From the NCBI GenBank assembly GCA_021778785.1, contig JAJYBX010000017.1, positions 1 through 13,101 on the forward strand: DNA of 13,101 nt, in the 5' to 3' direction. How positions within the stretch are numbered: the first letter of the stretch is position 1; every line of letters begins with the position of its first letter. Position numbers and translations under genes: made by a program. The stretch is from Acidobacteriota bacterium. Its GTDB lineage: Bacteria > Acidobacteriota > Holophagae > Holophagales > Holophagaceae. A model generated the notes under the pieces. That model was given only the letters and a program-made list of their open reading frames with translations. It made no database searches and had not been told where the DNA came from. This document shows positions 1-5,786 of the stretch, piece after piece.

Positions 1-2
1 TG

Positions 3-2522
3 GTGGGCCACGGGCATCTCCTGGGGCGGTGGGATGGCAAGGCCCTGCGCGAGTACCCCCTGCCGGCGGGCCACGGGATGGCCCCGGTCCGGGACCTCCA
101 GGTGGATCCCTCGGGCCGGGTCTGGCTCCTCCTGGAGGATGCCCTCTTCCGCATGGAACGGGGCACATGGGTTCAGGAGTTCCTGGCCGCCCTCCCCCCC
201 TCCCCGAAGATGGCCAGCCTCCGCTTCGACGCCCAGGGCGGGGGCATGCTCGTCTCCCTCGGCGGCGACGGCCTCCTCGTCAAGGCGCCCGGCGCTCCGG
301 CCCACCGCCTCACCGCCGCCGACGGCCTCCCCCGGGACCGCATCCTCGTGGCCATCCGCGACCGGCGGGGCGTCCTGTGGGTGGGCTCGGATGGCGACGG
401 CCTCGCCGCCCAGGTGCTCCCCGGACTGGCCTCCCTGAACGGCTCCTCGAGCCTCGCCGGGAAGGATCTGGCCGCGGTGACGGCCATCCGGGAACTGGAA
501 CCGGGGCGGTTCCTCCTCGCCACCAGCACCGGGCTCTACCAGGTGGACGAGGGCCGGGGCATCACCGCCCACTGGACCCGGGCCGAGGGGCTTCCCGCGG
601 ACCAGATGTGGTCCCTCCTCCCGGATGGCAAGGGCGGCGTCTGGGTCGGCACAGACCGGGGCCTGGCCCTCTGGCGGAACGGCCGGGTGGCCCCGGCGGG
701 CCCCCGGGAGATGGCCAGGACCAGCGTCCTCACCCTCGTCCACGACCGGGACCGCATCCTGGCCGGCACGGAACAGGGCCTCTTCGAGCTGGACGAGGGC
801 GGCCGGCTCATCTCCCGGCTCGGGCTCCCGGCCGAGGTCGGGAGCACCGAGATCGGCGACATCCTCCGGTACCGGGGCAAGTTGCTCCTGGCCACACCCC
901 TCGGCCTCTGGCGCCTGGCGGGGGGGCGGATCGAACGGGCCTACGCGGAGGCCCCCTTCTCCGCCCTCACCGTCACCTGCATGACCGCCGACAGCCAGGG
1001 GCACCTCTGGGTCGGGACCATGAACGGCCTCCACGTGCTGACAGGCGGGAGATGGACCACCTACGGGGTGGCCGAAGGTCTCGGCGATGACAGCCTGAAC
1101 TTCATCGCCGACCTGGGGAACGGGGCCATGGCCTTCGGGCACAACCGGGGCGTGGATCTCCTGAGGGGGAGGGAGCTCCAGCACCTCTCCAGCAGCCAGG
1201 GACTCATCTCCGACGAGACCAACCACAACGGCTTCCTGGTGGACGCCCGGGGCCGCCTGTGGATCGGCATGATCGGCGGGGTGAACATCCTGGACGACCC
1301 CGCCGGCTTCCGGAATCCGCCTCCGCGGCCCCCGACGGTGCTGGAGATCCGCTGGCCGGGCGGAGTCGCGGGCCTGCCCTCCAGGGTCACCATCCCCCCC
1401 CATCCCGACTTCCTCGAGATGAGCTTCGACACCGGCGAACCCGTCTCGCCCGGACGCCCCCGCTACGAGACCCTCCTCGAGGGCGTGGATCCGGGCTGGC
1501 GGCCCCTCACCCAGCAGGGCCTCCTGCTGCACTACCGGAACCTCGGCGCGGGCGCCTACCGGCTGCGCCTCCGGGCCTCCACGGAAGGCGGTCCCTGGGT
1601 CGAGTCGCGGCCCATCCGCATCACGGTGCAGCCCGCCTGGTACGAGGCCTGGACCGTGCGCATCCTGTTCGTCCTGCTCGTGCTGGCCCTCCTGGGGGGG
1701 CTCGTCTGGCTGCGCCTCCACCGCCTCTCCCGGCGCGCGCAGACCCTCGAGGACACCGTGGAGGCCCGGACGCGGATCCTCGAGCGCCAGAACCGCGCCC
1801 TGGAGCAGGCCCACGAACAGATCAAGCGGAGCCTGGAGTCCCGGTTGAAGCTCATGGACATGGTCACCCATGACCTGCGGTCCCCGCTCACCAGCATCAT
1901 GCTCACGCTCGACCGCCTGCGCGACCTGGTGCCCGAGCGCGGCGGGCTCATCGACATCATGGACCGCGAGACCAACCGCATCGAGACGCTCGTGCGCAAC
2001 CTGCTCGACCAGAGCCGCTCCGAGGCCCTGCTCCACAGCCTGAAGCTCTCCCCCACGGTGCCCATGGAGGTGACCGAGGGGTTCGAGGAGGTGCTGCGGC
2101 TGAAGACGGAGGCCCGGGGGCTGGCCTTCCACCTGGAGGTCGCGCCGGAGACGGCGCGGGTCCGCATCCACGCCGACACCGCCACGCTCCACCAGGTGAT
2201 GCTGAACCTCTTCGAGAACGCCCTGAAGTTCACGCCTCCAGGGGGCGCGGTGGGCATCCGCTCCACGGTCGATCCGGTGGAGGGCCTCTGGTCCCTGGAA
2301 GTCTGGGACACGGGACGGGGCCTCGATCCGCAGCAGATCCACGACATCCTGGAGCCGTTCCGGCAGGTGAAGTCGGGCGATGCGGCCCATGGCTGGGGCC
2401 TCGGGCTCTCCATCTGCCAGGACATCCTGGAAGTCCACGGCGGACGCCTGCTCATCACCAGCGAACCCGGGAAGGGCGCCACCTTCCGCATGGTCCTTCC
2501 CCTGGTGCCCGAGGGGCCCTGA
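3..2522 (+). CDS. Two-component-propeller sensor histidine kinase, 5' truncated by the window edge
   Basis: Membrane-bound sensor kinase that would sense a periplasmic signal and autophosphorylate on His. About 839 residues are visible. Residues 1-445 carry beta-propeller (reg_prop) blades with the repeated signature D-x-x-G-x-x-W-[VI]-G (e.g. near 120, 209, 331, 414). Residues about 475-545 form the Y_Y_Y-type beta-sandwich that usually follows such propellers. One transmembrane helix (about 551-572) and a cytoplasmic coiled coil (about 580-615) come next. The HisKA H-box THDLRSP has His623. The HATPase domain shows the N-box (Asn739), the G1 box DTGRG (Asp769) and the G2 box GWGLGL (797-802). 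It ends without a receiver or AraC domain, so it is not a one-piece hybrid. The frame is open to the left edge and the first visible start is only a GTG at base 3, so the signal peptide and several blades are probably missing. No partner regulator is adjacent; moaA follows. The sensed ligand is unknown. Confidence 0.93.
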   Translation: MGHGHLLGRWDGKALREYPLPAGHGMAPVRDLQVDPSGRVWLLLEDALFRMERGTWVQEFLAALPPSPKMASLRFDAQGGGMLVSLGGDGLLVKAPGAPAHRLTAADGLPRDRILVAIRDRRGVLWVGSDGDGLAAQVLPGLASLNGSSSLAGKDLAAVTAIRELEPGRFLLATSTGLYQVDEGRGITAHWTRAEGLPADQMWSLLPDGKGGVWVGTDRGLALWRNGRVAPAGPREMARTSVLTLVHDRDRILAGTEQGLFELDEGGRLISRLGLPAEVGSTEIGDILRYRGKLLLATPLGLWRLAGGRIERAYAEAPFSALTVTCMTADSQGHLWVGTMNGLHVLTGGRWTTYGVAEGLGDDSLNFIADLGNGAMAFGHNRGVDLLRGRELQHLSSSQGLISDETNHNGFLVDARGRLWIGMIGGVNILDDPAGFRNPPPRPPTVLEIRWPGGVAGLPSRVTIPPHPDFLEMSFDTGEPVSPGRPRYETLLEGVDPGWRPLTQQGLLLHYRNLGAGAYRLRLRASTEGGPWVESRPIRITVQPAWYEAWTVRILFVLLVLALLGGLVWLRLHRLSRRAQTLEDTVEARTRILERQNRALEQAHEQIKRSLESRLKLMDMVTHDLRSPLTSIMLTLDRLRDLVPERGGLIDIMDRETNRIETLVRNLLDQSRSEALLHSLKLSPTVPMEVTEGFEEVLRLKTEARGLAFHLEVAPETARVRIHADTATLHQVMLNLFENALKFTPPGGAVGIRSTVDPVEGLWSLEVWDTGRGLDPQQIHDILEPFRQVKSGDAAHGWGLGLSICQDILEVHGGRLLITSEPGKGATFRMVLPLVPEGP

Positions 2523-2549
2523 CCGGCCGCCGTGTGACCAAAGCCATAA

Positions 2550-2569
2550 TCCGGAGGTCCGCCTCCGGA
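2550..2569 (+). promoter_or_regulatory. GC-rich hairpin in the moaA leader
   Basis: A perfect 8-bp inverted repeat, TCCGGAGG / CCTCCGGA, is separated by a 4-base loop. It lies between the kinase stop (2522) and the likely moaA start (2648). No U-run follows, so it is a weak candidate for an intrinsic terminator; it could equally be a leader structure or a stability element. The 125-base gap (2523-2647) shows nothing else that I recognise. An in-frame GTG at 2534 would turn this stretch into a 38-residue N-terminal extension without family similarity, which I consider unlikely. Confidence 0.4.
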
Positions 2570-2647
2570 ACGGGCGCATCCTGGTTCCCATCCGGAGCCG
2601 CCGTGGAATCCGCCTTCCCCATTCCGTCCCAGAGCCAGCCGCCGCGG

Positions 2648-3649
2648 ATGCTGCGGCTCAGGGATGGATTGAAGGACGGCCTGGGCCGGGCCATCACCTA
2701 CCTGCGGGTCTCGGTGACCGAGCAGTGCAACCTCGCCTGCGTCTATTGCAAGCCGCGGACCGGGGCCCTGGAACGCTCCGAGCCCCCGGCCATGAGCCGC
2801 GACGAGGTCGTCCAGCTGATCCAGGTGTTCACCAGCCTCGGCATCCGGAAAGTGCGGCTGACGGGCGGCGAGCCCCTCATGCGCCGCGACCTGGAGACCA
2901 TCGTCGCGGGCATCAGCCCCGAGGTGGAGGGCCGGGTGCACCTCACCACCAACGGCCTCCAGCTGGCCCGCCGCGCCCGCGGACTGCGCGACGCGGGACT
3001 CCTCGGCGTGAACGTGAGCCTGGACGCGGCCGAGCGCACCAGCTTCGAGCGCCTCACGCGCAAGGACGGCCTCGCGCGCGTGCTGGCGGGGCTCGAGGCC
3101 GCCCGGGCGGCGGGCCTGAAGACCAAGCTCAACGCCGTGGTGCTGCGGGGCTGGAACGAGGATCAGATCGTGCCCCTGGCCCGCCTCGCCCTCACCGAGG
3201 CGGTGCAGGTGCGGTTCATCGAATTCATGCCCTACCAGGGGAACGGCTGGGGCCGGGAGCAGTTCATGCCCGCCTCCGAGATCCTGGCCACCATCCGGGA
3301 GGGGCTCGGCACCGAGCTCGAGGAGGAGCCCGCCGTGGGCCTGGAGGAAGGGCCGGCGCGGATCTTCCGCATCCCCGGCGCCCCCGGGAAGGTGGGCGTC
3401 ATCTCCACCCTGAGCGCCGACTTCTGCGACCGCTGCAACCGCGTGCGCCTCACCAGCCGCGGCGAACTGAAGGCCTGCCTCTTCGGCAACCAGCCCGTGG
3501 ACCTGCTGGAACCCCTCCGGAACCACGCCTCGCACGAGGACCTGACGCGCCTCATCCGGCAGGCCCTCGTGGAGAAGCTGGATTGCCACCCCATGCGCCA
3601 GGGCCAGTTCCCGCAGCTCGACAAGGGCATGTGGCAGGTGGGCGGTTGA
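2648..3649 (+). CDS. moaA: GTP 3',8-cyclase MoaA (molybdenum cofactor biosynthesis)
   Basis: Radical-SAM enzyme that converts GTP to (8S)-3',8-cyclo-7,8-dihydro-GTP, the first step toward molybdopterin, acting in the cytosol. The 333 residues match the family's usual 320-340. The N-terminal SAM cluster motif CNLACVYC places its cysteines at 27, 31 and 34. The LTGGEPL motif follows, and the C-terminal substrate-side [4Fe-4S] cluster is C260-x2-C263-x13-C277. The protein ends in Gly-Gly, the conserved C-terminal dipeptide of active MoaA. I chose the ATG at 2648 because it gives the normal N-terminus just before ITYLRVSVTEQC; the reading frame extends to a GTG at 2534, but that extra part looks non-coding. 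The ribosome site is weak. Its stop overlaps the start of mobA, so the two are likely co-translated. The neighbouring molybdoenzyme cluster is a plausible customer. moaC, moaE and moeA are not in the window. Confidence 0.96.
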   Translation: MLRLRDGLKDGLGRAITYLRVSVTEQCNLACVYCKPRTGALERSEPPAMSRDEVVQLIQVFTSLGIRKVRLTGGEPLMRRDLETIVAGISPEVEGRVHLTTNGLQLARRARGLRDAGLLGVNVSLDAAERTSFERLTRKDGLARVLAGLEAARAAGLKTKLNAVVLRGWNEDQIVPLARLALTEAVQVRFIEFMPYQGNGWGREQFMPASEILATIREGLGTELEEEPAVGLEEGPARIFRIPGAPGKVGVISTLSADFCDRCNRVRLTSRGELKACLFGNQPVDLLEPLRNHASHEDLTRLIRQALVEKLDCHPMRQGQFPQLDKGMWQVGG

Positions 3650-4209
3650 CGGGCCTCCTCCTGCTGAGCGGAGGACAGAGCCGCCGGATGGGCGAGCCCA
3701 AGCATTCCCTGGCCCACCCGGAAGGCGGCACCTGGGGGGGGCACCTCGTGCGGGTCTTCGAGGCCGTATGCCCCGGCGGCCCGGTGGTGGTCCTGGGCGA
3801 ACCCCTGCCCGACCGCCCCGCCCTTCCCCGCCTCGACGATCCCCGGGAGGGACCCGCCGTCGCGCTGCGCACCTGGTGTGCGGCCCCCGCGCCCGGGGCG
3901 GCCCGCTGGTGGATCGTGGCCTGCGACCAGGTCCGCTGGACGCCCGACCGCCTGGCGGCCTGGTTCCGGCGCGTGGAGGCCGCGGATCCCGGCGCCCTGC
4001 ACTGGGTGATGGCGGAGCAGGGGGACCGGCTCCAGCCCCTGGGGGGGGTGCTCGCGGGGGGCCTCCGACCGGTGCTCGCGGGCTCCGGCGAACGCGCCCT
4101 CACCCGGCTCGCCCTGGCGGTTCCGCACCTGGTGCTGCCCGCCGAGGGCTCCGAATGGCTGGACCTGGACACGCCGGAGGACCGCCGCGCCTTCGAGGCG
4201 GGACGGTAG
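3646..4209 (+). CDS. mobA: Molybdenum cofactor guanylyltransferase MobA-like
   Basis: Nucleotidyltransferase predicted to attach GMP from GTP to Mo-molybdopterin, giving the MGD cofactor used by DMSO-reductase-family enzymes. The protein has 187 residues, close to the usual MobA size. The N-terminal nucleotide-binding signature LLSGGQSRRMG with a downstream Lys (about residues 6-19) is diagnostic. ACDQ (mid-protein) sits where MobA has its metal-binding CD-x-P, with Gln-Val in place of the more usual Met-Pro. The C-terminal LDLDTPEDRRAF matches the family's N-x-NTPED region. The most likely start is the TTG at 3646, which overlaps the moaA stop in TTGA and has AGGTGGG just upstream; a GTG at 3631 is the alternative. 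Two runs of eight G occur inside the gene (3734-3741 and 4041-4048). It converges on the ferredoxin gene with only 19 bases between the stops. Confidence 0.87.
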   Translation: MTGLLLLSGGQSRRMGEPKHSLAHPEGGTWGGHLVRVFEAVCPGGPVVVLGEPLPDRPALPRLDDPREGPAVALRTWCAAPAPGAARWWIVACDQVRWTPDRLAAWFRRVEAADPGALHWVMAEQGDRLQPLGGVLAGGLRPVLAGSGERALTRLALAVPHLVLPAEGSEWLDLDTPEDRRAFEAGR

Positions 4210-4228
4210 CCGCTGCCGAAACCGGGAC

Positions 4229-4609
4229 TCAGGCGCCCATGCGCTTGCGCACCAGCCGCTCCACGGGAATCCCGCCCCTGAGGTGGCTCTCGATGATCTC
4301 CGGCACGTCCGCCACAGTGACGTGGGCGTACCAGATGCCGTCCGGGTACACCAGCACGGCGGGGCCGATGGCGCAGAAGCCGACGGATCCGCAGTGGAGA
4401 CACTGGACCTCGCCATCCGGATTGCGCTTGTAGTAGAGCAGGCCGGCCTCGATCAGCTGGGCCTTGAAGGCCTCCAGGACCGCCTCGGATCCATTGGCAG
4501 CACAGCTCTTGCCCGTGCAGACGAAGACCTGCCGCTGGAGGGGATGGGCCATGACGGGCGCCAGTTCGGCGTCCTGGCCATGCGCTGGATTCGGGCCTTG
4601 ATCGGACAT
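4229..4609 (-). CDS. Thioredoxin-like [2Fe-2S] ferredoxin (NuoE-like fold)
   Basis: Small 126-residue soluble protein of the thioredoxin-fold [2Fe-2S] ferredoxin type, the fold shared with NuoE/HoxE and clostridial-type ferredoxins. It probably carries electrons in the cytosol, but no partner is evident. The first ligand pair is in VCTGKSCAANG (C31, C36). The second region, CLHCGSVGFCAIGP, holds C70, C73 and C79, followed by the family's VLVYPDGIWYAHV strand and the C-terminal helix ending GGIPVERLV. In most relatives the second pair is spaced C-x3-C; here the position four before C79 is Ser75 and the nearest cysteine is C73, so the ligand set is unusual. The ATG at 4609 has no clear ribosome site, and Met20 at 4552 is an alternative start that would trim the low-complexity N-terminus. 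The gene is divergent from the Rrf2 regulator, with a palindrome between them. Confidence 0.85.
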   Translation of the reverse strand: MSDQGPNPAHGQDAELAPVMAHPLQRQVFVCTGKSCAANGSEAVLEAFKAQLIEAGLLYYKRNPDGEVQCLHCGSVGFCAIGPAVLVYPDGIWYAHVTVADVPEIIESHLRGGIPVERLVRKRMGA

Positions 4610-4636
4610 GGGGGACCCCGGAGTCAGGACAGGTTA

Positions 4637-4652
4637 TCAGGCGATCGCCTGA
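4637..4652. promoter_or_regulatory. Perfect 16-bp palindrome, candidate operator
   Basis: TCAGGCGATCGCCTGA reads identically on both strands and lies 28 bases upstream of the ferredoxin start, in the region shared with the divergent Rrf2 gene. A palindrome of this length suits a dimeric DNA-binding protein such as the adjacent Rrf2-type regulator. That link is inference from position only. On the minus strand a GATAAC sequence directly at its edge could be a -10 element, which would place the palindrome in the promoter spacer. Confidence 0.5.
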
Positions 4653-4659
4653 GGTTGAG

Positions 4660-4735
4660 TTTCTTTGGATCTGCTGATTTGATTGTTCATTATTTTTCAT
4701 TCCTTAGTAGTTATTTAATTAATGGTGATGATGGT
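4660..4735. promoter_or_regulatory. AT-rich intergenic island, probable promoter region
   Basis: About 75 bases rich in T and A, including TTAATTAA at 4715-4722 and T-runs around 4692, in otherwise very GC-rich DNA. It sits between the divergent ferredoxin and Rrf2 genes and probably holds the promoter of one or both. TTGATT near 4678 is a possible -35 on the plus strand, but no convincing paired -10 could be fixed. The part from 4736 to 4804 shows no recognised feature. Confidence 0.45.
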
Positions 4736-4804
4736 CACGAACGACTTGACCTCGTTGCTCACCGCTTCATCCTCTATATCGAACCCGGATGGGTCCGCAA
4801 TCGG

Positions 4805-5275
4805 ATGGATCAGATGCTCCCCCTCTCCCAGACAGCAGGCTACGCGGTACTGGCCCTCAGCTGCCTTGAGGATCCGGGCGGCGATCCGGCCCTCGTGCAG
4901 GATGTGGCCGCCCGCACCGGAATCCCCAGGGCCTACCTCTCAAAGCTCATGAACAGCCTCGCCCACAAGGGGCTCATCAAGGCCAAGCGCGGCAACAAGG
5001 GCGGCGTCATCCTCGCCCAGCCCGCCCGCGAGATCAGCCTCGATGTCATCGCGGAAGCCGTGGACGGGGATGCCTGGCGCAGCCACTGCCTCCTGGGCTT
5101 CAGCTCCTGCTCGGACGACCGCGGCTGCCCCACCCACGCCTTCTGGAAGGAAGAGCGGGAGCGGATCCACGCCCACCTGAAGCAGAACACCCTTGCCGAC
5201 ATCGCCGGCTTCGAGCGGAGTTCCCGCACGTGGCGGCTGATGGACTCGCTCCTCCCGGACAGCGTGTCGCCCTAG
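4805..5275 (+). CDS. Rrf2 family transcriptional regulator (IscR/NsrR-like) with Cys triad
   Basis: Winged-helix DNA-binding regulator of the Rrf2 family, 156 residues. The N-terminal LSQTAGYAVLAL helix, the helix-turn-helix around residues 30-53 (ending PRAYLSKLMNSL) and the wing KRGNKGGVIL are typical. The three cysteines C95, C102 and C108 sit where IscR, NsrR and relatives bind an Fe-S cluster, so sensing of cluster status, oxygen or nitric oxide is plausible; the spacing x6/x5 differs by one from IscR's x5/x5. Start choice: ATG 4805 or ATG 4814 (MLPLSQTAGY) would both fit, and the second is closer to the family's usual N-terminus. It is divergent from the ferredoxin gene and 121 bases upstream of the cytochrome c gene, so it may control either side. 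That intervening stretch (5276-5396) is C-rich and shows no recognisable promoter. Confidence 0.92.
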   Translation: MDQMLPLSQTAGYAVLALSCLEDPGGDPALVQDVAARTGIPRAYLSKLMNSLAHKGLIKAKRGNKGGVILAQPAREISLDVIAEAVDGDAWRSHCLLGFSSCSDDRGCPTHAFWKEERERIHAHLKQNTLADIAGFERSSRTWRLMDSLLPDSVSP

Positions 5276-5396
5276 CGCGCCCGCCTCCGGCCTCTCCCGG
5301 ACCCGCATTACCTCCCCAACCCGGAGTCCCCGTCATCCCAGGCCCCAGGCCGCCGACGCACTCCACTTCTCCAACCCACCAGAAAGGATGTGCTCC

Positions 5397-5720
5397 ATGC
5401 GGAACACGCTGTTGTCCCTTCTCGCGCTGGCCGCTCTGGCCGCGCCCCTGTCCGCCCAGGGCAGCGAGCTCAAGGGCAAGTTCTTCTTCAAGAAGACCTG
5501 CAAGACCTGCCACACCGCCGGCAAGCCCGGCAAGGAAGTCACGCCCCTGACCAAGACCCAGGCTCAGTGGAAGGCCTACTTCGCCGCCAACAAGCACAAC
5601 AAGGGCAAGGAGAAGCTCGGCACCGGCACCGACCTCAAGCCCGAGCAGATGAAGGACGTGATGACCTTCCTCATCCAGCACGCCTCCGACTCCCCGCAGC
5701 CCATGACCTGCGGCGGCTGA
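5397..5720 (+). CDS. Small periplasmic monohaem cytochrome c
   Basis: Exported electron carrier of 107 residues with one covalently attached haem. A Sec signal peptide (residues 1-20, cleavage after LSA) is followed by the haem-binding motif CKTCH (Cys35, Cys38, His39). The distal ligand is not certain: Met85, Met89 and Met103 are candidates. The mature part is rich in Lys, so strongly basic, and ends in PMTCGG with an extra cysteine (Cys105). ATG 5397 was chosen because AGAAAGGA lies eight bases before it; ATG 5388 overlaps that ribosome site and would add MCS. It heads the gene run that contains the outer-membrane barrel and the molybdoenzyme, so it may shuttle electrons in the periplasm for that system. 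A partner other than this enzyme cannot be excluded. Confidence 0.9.
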   Translation: MRNTLLSLLALAALAAPLSAQGSELKGKFFFKKTCKTCHTAGKPGKEVTPLTKTQAQWKAYFAANKHNKGKEKLGTGTDLKPEQMKDVMTFLIQHASDSPQPMTCGG

Positions 5721-5786
5721 TTTCGATCGACCCGCACCACCCCCCCCTCCCCTACCCCTGAACCCACGAATCACGGAGACGAACCG

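Noticed and set aside
2523..2647. Riboswitch (Moco or c-di-GMP type) upstream of moaA, prompted by the AAAGCC string and the hairpin
   Set aside because: Only short pieces resemble such RNAs; the paired partner segments of a GEMM or Moco aptamer could not be found. A covariance-model search would settle it.
2534..2647. 38-residue N-terminal extension of MoaA from a GTG start
   Set aside because: The extension crosses the hairpin, is not similar to MoaA N-termini, and the ATG at 2648 gives the normal family length.
1556..3589. 677-residue open frame on the minus strand
   Set aside because: It lies antisense to the kinase and moaA, has no recognisable domain and shows the Ala/Gly/Arg/Ser-rich composition expected from the complement of GC-rich codons.
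4722..4952. 76-residue frame overlapping the Rrf2 gene start
   Set aside because: It is out of frame with the regulator, rich in Ser/Pro/Arg, and has no supporting motif.
5276..5396. Sigma-54 (-24/-12) promoter for the reductase gene run, expected because an NtrC-type activator is nearby
   Set aside because: No GG-N10-GC element with the TGGC and TGC context was seen here or in the other intergenic gaps checked.
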